Of a DNA stretch of 42,400 nt, positions 19,654-29,554 are shown in pieces. Position 1 is the first letter of the stretch. Every line of letters starts with the position of its first letter. The position numbers and the translations under genes were made by a program. The notes beneath the pieces were generated by a model, which ran no database searches, was not told the origin of the DNA, and worked only from the letters and a program-made list of their open reading frames with translations. The stretch lies in NCBI GenBank assembly GCA_025201865.1, contig MU602843.1:1-42400 (forward strand). The letters run 5' to 3'. This DNA comes from Ramicandelaber brevisporus. Lineage: Eukaryota; Kickxellomycota; Ramicandelaberales; Ramicandelaberaceae.

Positions 19654-20675
19654 GTCCGCAATAGTGAGGATTATGGCGGAGGGGTGTAAAAAAAAGTGTT
19701 GTTTGTGTCTATGTGTGTAGGTATACAGTAAGGGAGTTATAGAAAGAGGCGTGCGAATATGCAACAGGCTCTCGCTCGTTCACTCGTTCGCTCGCTCAAA
19801 CTCGAACTCGAACTCGAACTCAAGCAACAACGGATGCCCAACGACGATGAGGACAAACGCGCTAACCAACAAGGTACTGCAGGTTGTGATGTTCTGATAC
19901 AGTGCAAAGCTGTGAACTCCAAAAGTTGCGTCGTCGAAAACTCAAACTACAGGACACCGCTCGCAAGTACAAGATGCAGCTCGATGAGACGAAGCAACAA
20001 CAGATGTGTGTGTGTGTATATGTGTGTGTGAGAGAGCTGTAGTAGAACAAAGGCTGATGTTGCTGCTGATGTTGTTGTTGTGATGTGCGAGTCGAAATGC
20101 AACAATAAAATGGAGGGAGGAAGAAAAAAAAAACTGTTCAAACTTTGGACAGAGTCCGCTCTCGTCTGTTGCTATTGTTGCTGTCTACTGAAGATGACCT
20201 GCTTCGTCAAATAACAAGCACTCGCTCGCTTACTCCAAGTAGTCGCAACTGCAGTAGTTATTAATGAGTATCAACAAAAGTAGAGTATCAAAAAGAGCAG
20301 AATACAATCGAACAAACTTTTGCAAAAAAAAAAAAGCAAAGCAGGCAAATTTTCGGCGAAAAAAATACTTTTTGATGTCGGATTGGCCACAATCAATGAT
20401 AGGTTCTACCGAGCTCCCAACCCTGACAACAACAACAACAACAACAACAACATCCAGCCCTGCCAGAATGCAGATCCATTGTAAACACTGTCAGAATCAA
20501 CCACATCCAGAGGAGGTCGATGATAGAATTTGAAGAAAATAATATAATAACGTATAGATAAGTTCAAAACAGCAAAGAAAAATGGACGTAATAGACATGA
20601 GCAACAAGAATAATAGGGATGACGATGACAGCTGAACATAGAAAAAAGGAGATGGGAGGATGGTTTAAAGTGGCT
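19654..20675. other. Intergenic region upstream of the regulator
   Basis: This 1-kb stretch is the regulator's probable promoter and 5' leader plus the 3' flank of the kinase gene. It holds simple repeats: (CTCGAA)n and CTCG words at 19780-19822, GT/GA tracts at 20004-20036 and an AAC run at 20424-20452. No gene was seen. Confidence 0.55.
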
Positions 20676-21851
20676 TTAACCGCTCGTCTTCAAGTCCTCA
20701 AAGTACGGGTGCTTCAGAGCCTGCTCAGCACTCAAACGCCTCTCCGGTCGATACTCTAACAAACCAAGCAGCAAATGAACGCCATAGGCATCCAGCTTGG
20801 GCACAAGGGGCTCGATTGGAATCCGCGGATAGTTTGGAATGTCAGCCTTGTAGTCTGGATACTGCACTATACCCGGCCACGTCTGCTCAGTGGGAGTACC
20901 CAGAACCTTGTAAATCTTAACCAGTTGATCACGTACCGTTTTACCTGGGAACAAAGCACGGCCCATTGCCATCTCTGCAAAGATACATCCCACTGACCAG
21001 ATGTCGATTGAGGTTGAATACTGCTTCGAGCCCATCAATACATCTGGCGCACGATACCACAGGGTAACCACTTCTGGAGAATAGTAGCGCACCGGAATAC
21101 CAAACGCACGAGCCAGTCCAAAATCACCGAGCTTGAGTTCACCGCGCTTAGAAATGAGCAGATTTTGAGGCTTCAAGTCACGATGAAGCACTCGGTTAGC
21201 ATGGCAGAATGCAATACCCATCAACAGTTGATACACCAGGTTCTTGGTCATGAGAGGATCAATGTCGCCATTGTAGCTGTCCATGTACTTTTTCAGATCG
21301 GAATCGAGGTATTCAAACACAAGAGTGAGTCGCTTTTCGGAATGTAAAACGTCGTAAAGGCGGACAATGTTCTGGTGCTTGAGCTCCTTGAGAAGGGAGA
21401 TCTCACGGATGGCTGTGCATGGAACACCCTCTTCTTCGTTGTCGAGTCGGATTCGTTTTAAAGCTACAATATCGCCAGTATCTCGATTGTGTGCCTTATA
21501 CACAACACCGTATGTTCCTGTAAGAGTGCAACAAATAGAGAGGGGGAAAACAATACAATTGAATACAATTGAATACAATAAAGTTGAATACAATGTATGC
21601 AATGCAATTCAAGTGTAGATGTATGATAAAAGATGCTGAATGTCAATATCCCAGGCCACGATGGGTGTAAAAGAGAGAAAGTGAAAGTGAGAGAAAGTGA
21701 GATGCATCTCCACATTACACTTGCTTAGTGTGTTTGTGGAAGAGATTGCCGACTTGTTTGAAGCATATTGAGGACACTGTGCCATTCTTGGCAACCAGTC
21801 GATGGAGTACATACCTTCACCAAGCTTTCCGATCTTCTGATACTTCTCCAT
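20676..21851 (-). CDS. PHO85: Pho85/CDK5-type cyclin-dependent kinase, two exons
   Basis: Exon 1 is 21851-21815 and exon 2 is 21517-20676, giving 292 residues, the same length as human CDK5. The intron (21518-21814, 297 nt) has GTATGT at the 5' end and TTACAG at the 3' end, and splits the glycine loop GEG|TYG exactly in frame. Seen: Thr14/Tyr15, Lys33 (VALK), cyclin-binding helix PCTAIRE at 45-51, HRDLKPQN at 124-131, DFG at 144-146, activation-loop [15 protein letters not shown] with Ser159, and [19 protein letters not shown], which is close to fungal Pho85. Such kinases act with Pcl or p35-like cyclins in nutrient signalling and polarity. PCTAIRE instead of PSTAIRE (Pho85) or PSSALRE (CDK5) is unusual. 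The function is inferred from family. Confidence 0.94.
21518..21814 (-). other. Intron of the Pho85/CDK5 gene
   Basis: The only clear spliceosomal intron in the window. It begins GTATGT and ends TTACAG on the minus strand; joining restores the invariant GEGTYG loop. It contains about four near-tandem copies of an 11-bp word (ATTGTATTCAA on the minus strand, 21551-21595). Confidence 0.93.
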
Positions 21852-22478
21852 TTCGCTGCAGATTCAGTGCTTTGTAAAGTAAAGTAAAGTAAAAAAAAAA
21901 GTAAAAAAGTGTTGAAGTTGCAGTTGTTGTTGACCAGGCAGGTAGGTGCAATCCAAGAGAGAGACGGAGGGCGAGTGAGAGGAAGAGAGAATTGATTGAT
22001 TTGCAAAAGCCGGGTGCAATTGTCTGGAGATACACGAGGAGGTTCTTTGAACGAACAGGCAAACATGTGTCTGCACATCCATTGCATTCGTCTTCCTCCT
22101 CTTCCTCCTTTTCCTCCTACTTGAGGGTGTCTTCAAGTGTCCTGTGTACATCATATTCGCTATTGAGCGTCATCATTCGATATCGAGGAGTCGAGGCTAT
22201 GAGCTCAACTTGGATATTGCTAATGCTATTAAAGACATACTATATGAGACCATAATTCTAATGCATACTGTGCTCAAGGCTTAGTGGCATAAGATGCCCA
22301 TTTGAGGCATCGGCTGTGAGCTGTCAACATGTCTATTCAGCTTCTGGTATCGTCTGTATGTGTATATGTCTGCTTTAGGTGGTGTGAACACATTGACGCA
22401 GTCTTTCTTTTCTGGCTGTCACAGACAACATAGTCGAATTTTCCCTCTCGCCAACGCATACATTACTTGTTCTTCTTG
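21852..22478. other. Divergent promoter region, Pho85 / Exo84
   Basis: A 627-bp divergent interval with an A-rich GTAAA repeat just upstream of the kinase ATG (21875-21910) and a TCCTCC-type run at 22090-22120. No further gene was seen. Confidence 0.5.
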
Positions 22479-25400
22479 ATGGACAAACCACGTCTGCTGA
22501 CACGGCAACCGAGCCGGAGCCAAGTTGCTCATCAGCAACAGCAGCAGCAGCAACAGCAGCAGCAGCGTATGCAGATTGATCACCCTTTCCACACTGGCCT
22601 TGGCGCAATGGCGGCAGCAGCGGCAGCAGCGTCATCGGCTTCGAATCCTGGTGGTGTCGGTGGCGATCCTACTGGTAGTAGTGGACGAGGCACGCCTCAT
22701 ATTCCGTCGCGTTCGTCCAGCGCGCGTCAAAGTCTTCCAGGCGGCGGATACTCTCCAGGGCAGATGCCGCTTCTTCCGCCCAGCAACTTGAGTCAAAGCA
22801 CTACTCCAGGTGGCTATGCTCCTCACATTGCGCCGCGCTCGACATCTGGCTCGTTATCAGCAGGAACTGGCAACGCTGCCGATTCTCAGATGTTACATCA
22901 CCAGTTCCAGCATCTGTCTGCCCACTCACCATCTCCACCTCCGTTGACATCAGCTAGCGCACTCAGTGCCGGTGGATCAGCGCCACTCCCAAGAGGAACT
23001 CGATCTCGTCCTCAGCTCCAGATTCCGCCGCAGTCCTCATCCCAGCAGCTCTACAATGATCCAGGTGCCAATGCCCAGTACCTGCAGCCACCTTCGTCTC
23101 CAACCAGAGTACACGGAACCGGCAGTCGCTCGACTCCTCCACACAGCCCTCTGATGGCCACCGTAGCCACAACCACAGCCTCGACGCAGTCATCGTCATC
23201 ATCGGGCCAGCCACGCCGCCATGCTCACGCTGCGAACGAAGCTGGAGCCTCTGGAACTTCATCAGAATCTACCACAGCGAATGGAGTCCCTAAAGTGTAT
23301 CTGAACAAGTTTCTTGCGCCAGACTTTAAACCAGAGTCGTATCTGAATGAGACCATTGGTTCACTCTCTGCGCCATCGGATGTTCGTGCATTCAAATCAG
23401 CTCTTGACGAGTCGAAGCGTATTGCTTCACGCACGCTGCAAAAGAGTATTGCGAAGAATCATCCTCAGTTTATTTCCGTTGCACGGGAAATTGCTCATAT
23501 GGAGGCGGATTTGCAAGTCATGCGGGGCTGGATGTCGAAGATTCGTGAGATTGGCGAGGATATCATTGAGGATTTTGGTGCGGGAAGCAGTACTAGTGGC
23601 ACAGGTGGTTCTGGCAGTATGCGGGGTGAATCGGCAATGTCGAGACGTAGAACCATGATGCGCGCTTCAGTTGTAGACCAGCAGGGTGTTTACCGCCAGC
23701 AGCTTCAGAGACTATGGAACACTATTGAAGGCTCTCAGCAGATGCTTCCTTTTGCACCATCAAGACATGTACTTGGTGAGTTCCACGGCCTCAAGGAGAT
23801 TAGTCCCGCTACTTATCAAGTTATGCACACTGTGGCGCTCATTGTGCTAAACGACCACGTGTTGATTGCAATCCGTAATCGCCACAATCGGTCTGCTCGC
23901 CCGGTGCTCGTGGCTGACAAGTGCTGGAAGTTAGCCGATGTCATTCTCAAGGATATGCGCAACTCTGCTCAGATCACATCTGCAATTCGCATCGAGCGTC
24001 GCCGTGAGTCTGTACTGCTGTTTTGCGGCACCCCAGAAACCAAGCGCGAGGTCATTGAGCTGCTCACAAAGGCTATCAACATGTCGTCAATGCCCGAAAC
24101 CAGTGCGGATGCCAACGGTCGTGGCGGCCAAATGTTCCCATTCGGCAACCCGATGGATATGCCGCCTATGCCAGATATGCCTCCTCTTCCTGGTACAAAC
24201 GGCATTCCTCCACTACCTGGCTCAACTTCTGCCACATCTCCACAGGCGACACCCTCTCACGGAGTAGTCATCCAGCCTGTTGTTCGTATTGTGCGCGAGA
24301 CCCCGGTCGCTCCACAGGGCTCTGAGGGCAGTGCATCGAGTGAAGGCAGTGCCCCATGGCTGCGCAAGACCTGCATTGATTTGGACGTCTACATTGACCA
24401 TCGTGAGTTTGAGGCTGCTGTTGACTTGGTTGCCTACACTCAAACTGTATTGGCTGACAAGGAGAAGACCACGAATTTGACTCAGAACCAGCGTACCGAT
24501 TTTGCTGAGCTGGCATCTCGCTTGACCAAGGCTATCATCTCAACCATGATGCTTCCAAGTCTCTCCAAGCGCCAGTATCACCAAAATGTCAAGTGGCTGC
24601 TGCAGCTCGGTAAAGGTGCACAGGCACGCGAGCTGTTCTTGATCTCGAGATCGAATGCCGTCCGCCACCGCACGCGCCAGCTCAAACTCGAGGGCAGCAC
24701 CAGTGTATACGTGCGTGAGCTCGCTGTAGTATTCTTCCGCCTAGTCCGCAACACCTGTGAATGGTACGCAGACCTGTTTGTTGAGCCTGGCATGTCTTCG
24801 ACTCTGGTGGGCTGGATTCAGCAAGAAGTAGCTGCCTATGCCGACATTTTCCGTCGGCAGGTGTTTGATGCACAGCCCAAATTGCAGATTGTTGCTGCAT
24901 GTCTGCGTTCTACTCAAGCCGAGATTGACATCATGGGCAGCCATGCTGGTCTTGACTTGCAGTTCATTTTGGACCATGAGCTCTTCCCTGACCTCGTTCG
25001 ATGTGTGTTGAACCAAGAAACCAAGTGCCGTGCCAGCGTTGCGCAAGCCATTGCCAAGGACAAGTTCACCATTGCCAGAGTCATCCAAAACGACGAGAAC
25101 TCTCCCAGCCGCCAAGTGCTTGGCGAGCGTGTCCTGTTGGTTCAATGCGTGCTCGACTTTGACAGCATCATGATGGGCTTCCTCTCTGAAGTGCAGTACA
25201 TTATTCACCAGCGCAGCACTGCTGGTGCAAGTGAGTCGCCATTGTACTCCCAGGTGGTTGCATCCGTCACTTCTCTGATTGAATCGTTCCTGCGAGATCT
25301 TTTGACGATCACCAAGAGCAGCAACAGCTCTGACCACCAGTGCTTCGCCATCATTGTCAACGCCAAGATTATTGTCGAGTGGGTCATTCCTCGCATCATT

Positions 25401-26198
25401 TATCAGCTCGAGAAGATATTCAAGCGCAAGCCCACTGACATTTTCAGCCTCAAGATGCGTCTCGATGGATTTCCTGCCAATGTCCAAGAGGTGTTTTGCC
25501 AACGACGCGCGCTGGAGCTGGTCAAGACCCGGTATGACTTTGCAACGGTGGACTACGCGTTCCAGGAAGCACCCACTGCAGCAATGCGGCCGTCGCCCGG
25601 AATGATTGGACTGGTGCAGGATTTGGATAACCTTGGTGGAGACCTGGCTGGGAATTGGCCGTCAATCTCGGTTCGATCGATACTGTCGTCAATTATTGAC
25701 GCCATCTTCTTTGGAATGGCCGAGGCTCGTGCCTGGGAGCGCCGTAGTACATCTGAGCTGGACTCGCCAACTGCACGCGAGTCTGTCATTTCACCCTCGC
25801 CTTCTCCGGCACCATCCCCGTCACCCAGCGAGCAGCAACAAGCATCGTCATCATCAACAGCAACAGCAACAGCAACAGCGGGCAAATCATCATCAAGCAA
25901 CCGACGTGTATTTGGATGCGGCGGTGTACATTTACTCATTCTCGACATTCACTTCTTCCTCAAGACTTGTGGCGGCATCGTGTCAAGCAGCACGTCAAGA
26001 TTGGCCCATCGCCTGTGTGAAAAGGCTCTGCGCATGTTCCTCAACTCGAATGCTGCTAACAATGATGTGGCACAGCGTGGATGGTTTGATGAGCGAGTTG
26101 CTGATGCATTGAGAGAAGCTGGCAGAGAGTTCTTTAGATTCTCAGCCACATCAGCAGCAGCAACATCCACCACCACTACAGCCAATGCATCTCATTAA
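22479..26198 (+). CDS. EXO84: Exocyst complex subunit Exo84
   Basis: A 1,239-residue intronless protein. Residues 1-265 are Gln/Ser/Pro-rich and probably disordered. The conserved Exo84 N-terminal motif starts near 271 (KVYLNKFLAPDFKPESYLNE) and continues into a coiled coil (LQKSIAKNHPQFISVAREIA). A PH-like domain lies at about 425-537 (HTVALIVLNDHVLIAIRNR, KLADVILKDM). The Exo84 C-terminal helical bundle begins near 626 (WLRKTCIDLDVYIDHREFEA). Exo84 is one of eight exocyst subunits that tether secretory vesicles at growth sites. The protein is longer than yeast Exo84 (about 750 residues) because of the N-terminal extension and a Ser/Pro/Thr insertion at about 1085-1140. ATG 22479 is the first in frame. 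Neighbouring Pho85 and Sec18 also act in secretion or polarity. Confidence 0.9.
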   Translation: MDKPRLLTRQPSRSQVAHQQQQQQQQQQQRMQIDHPFHTGLGAMAAAAAAASSASNPGGVGGDPTGSSGRGTPHIPSRSSSARQSLPGGGYSPGQMPLLPPSNLSQSTTPGGYAPHIAPRSTSGSLSAGTGNAADSQMLHHQFQHLSAHSPSPPPLTSASALSAGGSAPLPRGTRSRPQLQIPPQSSSQQLYNDPGANAQYLQPPSSPTRVHGTGSRSTPPHSPLMATVATTTASTQSSSSSGQPRRHAHAANEAGASGTSSESTTANGVPKVYLNKFLAPDFKPESYLNETIGSLSAPSDVRAFKSALDESKRIASRTLQKSIAKNHPQFISVAREIAHMEADLQVMRGWMSKIREIGEDIIEDFGAGSSTSGTGGSGSMRGESAMSRRRTMMRASVVDQQGVYRQQLQRLWNTIEGSQQMLPFAPSRHVLGEFHGLKEISPATYQVMHTVALIVLNDHVLIAIRNRHNRSARPVLVADKCWKLADVILKDMRNSAQITSAIRIERRRESVLLFCGTPETKREVIELLTKAINMSSMPETSADANGRGGQMFPFGNPMDMPPMPDMPPLPGTNGIPPLPGSTSATSPQATPSHGVVIQPVVRIVRETPVAPQGSEGSASSEGSAPWLRKTCIDLDVYIDHREFEAAVDLVAYTQTVLADKEKTTNLTQNQRTDFAELASRLTKAIISTMMLPSLSKRQYHQNVKWLLQLGKGAQARELFLISRSNAVRHRTRQLKLEGSTSVYVRELAVVFFRLVRNTCEWYADLFVEPGMSSTLVGWIQQEVAAYADIFRRQVFDAQPKLQIVAACLRSTQAEIDIMGSHAGLDLQFILDHELFPDLVRCVLNQETKCRASVAQAIAKDKFTIARVIQNDENSPSRQVLGERVLLVQCVLDFDSIMMGFLSEVQYIIHQRSTAGASESPLYSQVVASVTSLIESFLRDLLTITKSSNSSDHQCFAIIVNAKIIVEWVIPRIIYQLEKIFKRKPTDIFSLKMRLDGFPANVQEVFCQRRALELVKTRYDFATVDYAFQEAPTAAMRPSPGMIGLVQDLDNLGGDLAGNWPSISVRSILSSIIDAIFFGMAEARAWERRSTSELDSPTARESVISPSPSPAPSPSPSEQQQASSSSTATATATAGKSSSSNRRVFGCGGVHLLILDIHFFLKTCGGIVSSSTSRLAHRLCEKALRMFLNSNAANNDVAQRGWFDERVADALREAGREFFRFSATSAAATSTTTTANASH

Positions 26199-26483
26199 GC
26201 TTCTTAACAACAATACTTAGTTACTAATTCTATGATATTCAATACTACTCATAACTTATTGTTTATATTAGTATTAGCATACTAACTCGGCATATAATGA
26301 GTATAGATCGATTAACGGCCAATGCTCAGCCACCGACATCAACAGAAACTAACTTCGAACATTATCAAACTGAGTAGCAACAATTACTCATCAACCACTT
26401 AGTAATTTACTATCTAATAACTATTCGATTACTAATGAAGGAACAGATATTCTTCAAAAAAGCTAAGGGGTCTCTTAAATCAT

Positions 26484-26819
26484 TTAGAAGAGGGCGGCAC
26501 CAGCAGCAACGGCGAGGGCGGCAACACCAACCTTGGCAGCGGCGGCACCGGAGGTGGAGGAACCAGCAGCTGGGGAGGAACCGGCTGGCTTGGAGGCAGC
26601 TGGGGAGGAAGCAGCTGGGGAGGAGGCGGCTGGGGAAGAAGCAGCTGGGGAGGAGGCAGCTGGGGAAGAGGCGGCTGGGGAGGAAGCAGCTGGGGAGGAG
26701 GCAGCTGGGGAAGAGGCAGCTGGGGAGGAGGCAGCAGAGGATGGGGAGCTGGATGGGGCGGTGGTGCCCTGGGCGACGGCGACGGCGACGAAGGCGGCAA
26801 CGGCAATGAAGGAACGCAT
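26484..26819 (-). CDS. Small GPI-anchored Ser/Ala/Pro-rich wall protein
   Basis: A 111-residue protein. Residues 1-17 form a signal peptide (MRSFIAVAAFVAVAVAQ). The middle consists of nine exact SSPAA repeats at 31-75, bounded by SSPSSAA and SKPAGSSPAA. The end has a small-residue omega region (SSTSG at 87-91) followed by a hydrophobic tail (VGVAALAVAAGAALF), as in GPI-anchored fungal wall proteins. Such Ser-rich stretches are usually O-mannosylated. ATG 26819 is chosen over upstream in-frame starts because the signal peptide begins there. It converges on the Exo84 gene with 285 bp between. Function beyond wall structure or adhesion is unknown. Confidence 0.83.
   Translation of the reverse strand: MRSFIAVAAFVAVAVAQGTTAPSSSPSSAASSPAASSPAASSPAASSPAASSPAASSPAASSPAASSPAASSPAASKPAGSSPAAGSSTSGAAAAKVGVAALAVAAGAALF
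26595..26729. repeat. 15-bp coding tandem repeat, nine units
   Basis: Nine in-frame 15-bp units, plus-strand form RGCRGCTGGGGARGA, encode SSPAA. The third-position differences alternate in a patterned way between units, which suggests unit duplication in blocks. Confidence 0.92.
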
Positions 26820-28026
26820 TTTGGATGGTATTAGGAGTAGTTTGGGAGGTAGGTTAGGGAGAGAGTAGGGTAGATCGCTGTGGTAGTAGCAGAAGAGAGC
26901 TGAGGACTTGAGTGATGTTGTGAGATGGAAGACGGAATGACGAGGAAAGGAACTTGCAAGGTTGCTGGCGGCCAAATATATACGACTATGATCAATGCGA
27001 ACAAGGGAACAACAGCAACAACAGAAGAAAAAACTTTTTGCGTGTGTACGCTCGCCTCTCTCGCACCCTCCAGCCAGTCAGCCAGCGGAGTCTCTGATAG
27101 AGCGGTGTTGTTTTTTTTCCCTCTTCTTCGCTCTCGCTCTATTTTTTTTTTTGCGACAGCAGCGACAACTATTACGACTAGCAGTGCGAGCTACCGCGCA
27201 TCCTTCGACTACTTGCTGGCTGGTTGGGCGTCAATGTGTGAAAGGGAGGGGAGAAACAAATTCAGAGTCCGAATTTGGTTGGACGGGGCAGCTTCCTGTG
27301 TAGCGCCGCACCACTCAACGACTCTCGTAGCCGTGTCACGCTTGTCTCTCGCGCACGAGAGAAATATCAGTTCTTGGCAAAGTCTTGGCAGTAGCCCGCG
27401 TAAAACAAACTCCGCAGTAATAATAGACAGATGCGATCGATAACACAGTATTCTCTGCGTATTCGACGCAAATTAGCCCATCGACTTGTTGCAAAAAATG
27501 CGCACCATTTGACGGAAGATTGACGCATTGGCATGGAGAGTGAGAGAGAGGAAGAGGAAGTGGAGGGAGGACGGAAGGAAGGGACGTTGTATGTTCAGCC
27601 TGTCGAACGTGGGCTCGAGGTGTCTTCTTGGCAACCAAACCGGCCGTCAGGAGTGGAAATGGCATCTTGGCAGGGGAGAGTGAGAACAGGTGAGCTGCAA
27701 GAGCGGCGATTGGTCCCGCTAGCAGTTAATTTACATGACCCGGGGAGCTCGTGGTTCGGTACTACATTCCATTTAGAGCAGTCTGGTCATCCAGAACATT
27801 AAACGGAGATACCAGATTGGTGGGTGCAAAGTATGACTACAGTCTGAGTTTTATCCTCCATTTTTTTGATTCTGATTTTGATATTTGACAAGCCCTCCAC
27901 GCTCGCCTTTGGCTCGCGGGCCGGGCTTGGGCGCGCTTCGCCCGCCAACTGGCACGTTGCAATCATTTAAATTAAATACACATCGAAGTCATATCATTAA
28001 AACTTAAAAAATGAGGCGTGCTATTG
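26820..28026. other. Intergenic region with GC-rich hairpin
   Basis: The first part is the GPI protein promoter (pyrimidine tracts near 27110-27155). Further on, an isolated GC-rich block at 27890-27957 stands out from AT-rich flanks. Overlapping frames on both strands show no recognisable protein, so I call no gene. Confidence 0.45.
27890..27957 (-). repeat. GC-rich hairpin block downstream of the Helitron remnant
   Basis: The block contains the palindrome GGGCG-CGCTT-CGCCC (27929-27943) and further partial inverted words. It lies 70-135 bp beyond the last Helitron frame in its 3' direction, where a Helitron 3' hairpin would be expected, but I could not place a CTRR end with confidence. Confidence 0.35.
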
Positions 28027-28701
28027 CTATCGCAGTAGCTCCTTATACACCACATTGGTGGTAGTGAAGGCGGCAGCAGCAGCAGCAGCAGCAGCAGGAT
28101 CGACGTCATTGCTGGGAGGCAGAGTGAGAATGCGGATATCGTTGCGACGACGCACTCGTGTCAGTGCAGTGTACAGCTGTCCCTGGCCAAATGGTTTAAT
28201 GCACAGGCCGAGCATGACGCGGTCGAGAGTGAGACCTTGAGCAGAGTTGAATGTTGATGCATATGCGAGACACAGAGGGAACTGCCGACGGCGGATGGTA
28301 GCCGGAACATGCGGGATGTCGAACCGGAAATCAATGCGAAGAATCAGGACGGATCGGCCGGTGCTCAGCACTTGAACGGCAATGTACCGGGGACGGATCT
28401 CTTTGACAATGGCACGGCTGTTCTTGCAGATTCCCTCGGCAATGCTGAGATTGCGTGAAATGTGGTAGCTGAGCGTCTCCATTTGTCCACTGGAAGACTG
28501 TACCATTCTGTCACTCGTGTACAACTCCCGCAGCTCGGGTGGCAGTGGTGGCGGCTTCATGACTTTGCCTGGTGATACCTGGCCTTCAACATGACTGGCC
28601 AGCTTCCCATTGTTGCAGCAGACATTTCGGTTTTCACCAGTCATGAAGCGAGCTCTGCAATGCTCACAGAGCTGATCCCAGTTGATGACGACAGGCCTCA
28701 T
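28027..28701 (-). pseudogene. Helitron helicase remnant (zinc-rich N part joined to helicase C-terminus)
   Basis: The 224-residue frame begins INWDQLCEHCRARF with CCNNGK downstream, a Cys-rich motif typical of the region before the Helitron Rep domain, then PPPLPPELRELYTSDRM. From about residue 85 it reads NLSIAEGICKNSRAIVKEIR and later FPLCLAYASTFNSAQGLTLD and GQGQLYTALTRVRRRNDIRI, which are Pif1-like helicase motifs V and VI. More than a thousand residues normally lie between these blocks, so a large in-frame deletion has occurred. A nine-Ala run near the C-terminus comes from a GCA/GCT microsatellite (28075-28098). Confidence 0.72.
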
Positions 28702-29044
28702 TCTGTTGGTAGTAGCAGTCAGCTAGCTTATCCCACCAGGGGACGTCGACGCTCATGGACAGAGTGCCGGGAGCTGGTGTTCTGTGGCGCTGCTCGGACG
28801 CGGCTTCATCAGAGAGCACGCCGTGTTGCACGGCACGTGCTGCCTGTCGCTGCTGCTGCTGTTGTTGTTCTCGCTGCTGCTGTTGTTGCTGTCGCTGCTG
28901 TTGTTCTTGCAAACGCACTGAGCGTCGCAGACTGTTGACCGCTTGGCGTTCTTCCGTTGACTGGTTCTGACGCTGTCGTTGCCTCCGTTCTGTGTCAGCT
29001 GCACGTCTCTCAGCTGGCGAATCATTTGATAATGGACGAACCAT
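28664..29044 (-). pseudogene. Helitron N-terminal fragment
   Basis: A 126-residue frame from ATG 29044 with Arg/Gln/Glu-rich repeats (ERRQRQRQNQSTEERQAVNS, RRSVRLQ) followed by a poly-Gln block. It overlaps the next frame by 38 bases in a different phase. No splice junction tested joins them without a stop, so I read it as a frameshifted piece of the same element. Confidence 0.5.
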
Positions 29045-29430
29045 GGTTATTTAGTTGGCAAACAGTGCATATTAAAAGTGTAACTTGGAGTGGACATGTA
29101 GGGATTCAAACCAATGGAAGCAGAATGGAGAGAATACCAGTGATTTGTTGGCAGGAAGGCAGTGTTCGCGGGCCATCTTTAAATGCGGCGGCGGCGACAG
29201 TGCTGATCGTAAATTGCATACTCTGAGTCCACTTTCTCTTTCTTCCTGTCGATCTCGTGTCGATATACACTTTCAGCCAAAAACATATTTGTCAGCGGTT
29301 TCATAAGAAAAAAAATAGTGTAGGAGAAAAGACTTCTGTGGTGAAAGATGGGCGTCGTTCTGCTCACCAATCGAAACGCTTAAATCGGACACCACGATAA
29401 AAAACGCTCTATTCTTAATAGTATTAGAAA

Positions 29431-29480
29431 NNNNNNNNNNNNNNNNNNNNNNNNNNNNNNNNNNNNNNNNNNNNNNNNNN
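29431..29480. other. Assembly gap (50 N)
   Basis: A run of 50 N, a placeholder size rather than a measured length. Confidence 0.98.
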
Positions 29481-29554
29481 CACCCCGCGTGCTTGAGCTT
29501 CTCGAGCATATACGTGAGCTCGTCAGTCCACTGGTTACAGGGCAGCCTACACAT
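29481..29554 (-). other. Possible exon fragment of a Myb/SANT-like protein
   Basis: Just before the gap the minus strand encodes NQWTDELTYMLEKLKHAG, similar in pattern to the first helix of Myb/SANT domains (W-T-x-E-x-x-x-L-x-x-L). A possible splice acceptor (AACCAG) precedes TGGACTGAC. The rest lies in the gap and no left-hand continuation is seen after it. Confidence 0.2.

Larger units (their letters stand above)
28027..29044 (-). mobile_element. Decayed, internally deleted Helitron
   Basis: Two overlapping minus-strand frames carry the two ends of a Helitron RepHel protein. The upstream frame has the charged N-terminal repeat (RRAADTERRQRQRQNQSTEE) common ahead of Helitron-like domains. 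The downstream frame has the Cys-rich segment (CEHCRARF ... CCNNGK) and then jumps to the C-terminal Pif1-like helicase motifs. The HUH Rep nuclease and helicase motifs I-IV are absent, so it cannot be autonomous. Termini were not resolved. Rolling-circle transposition is established for the family. Confidence 0.68.

Noticed and set aside
19654-19764. Extension of the regulator by 37 residues upstream
   Set aside because: No ATG lies in this segment; it would start with TTG and reads like a CT/ACA 5' leader.
28664-28740. Short intron joining the two Helitron frames
   Set aside because: The only GT...AG candidate is 34 nt and joining creates a TGA, so frameshift decay is simpler.
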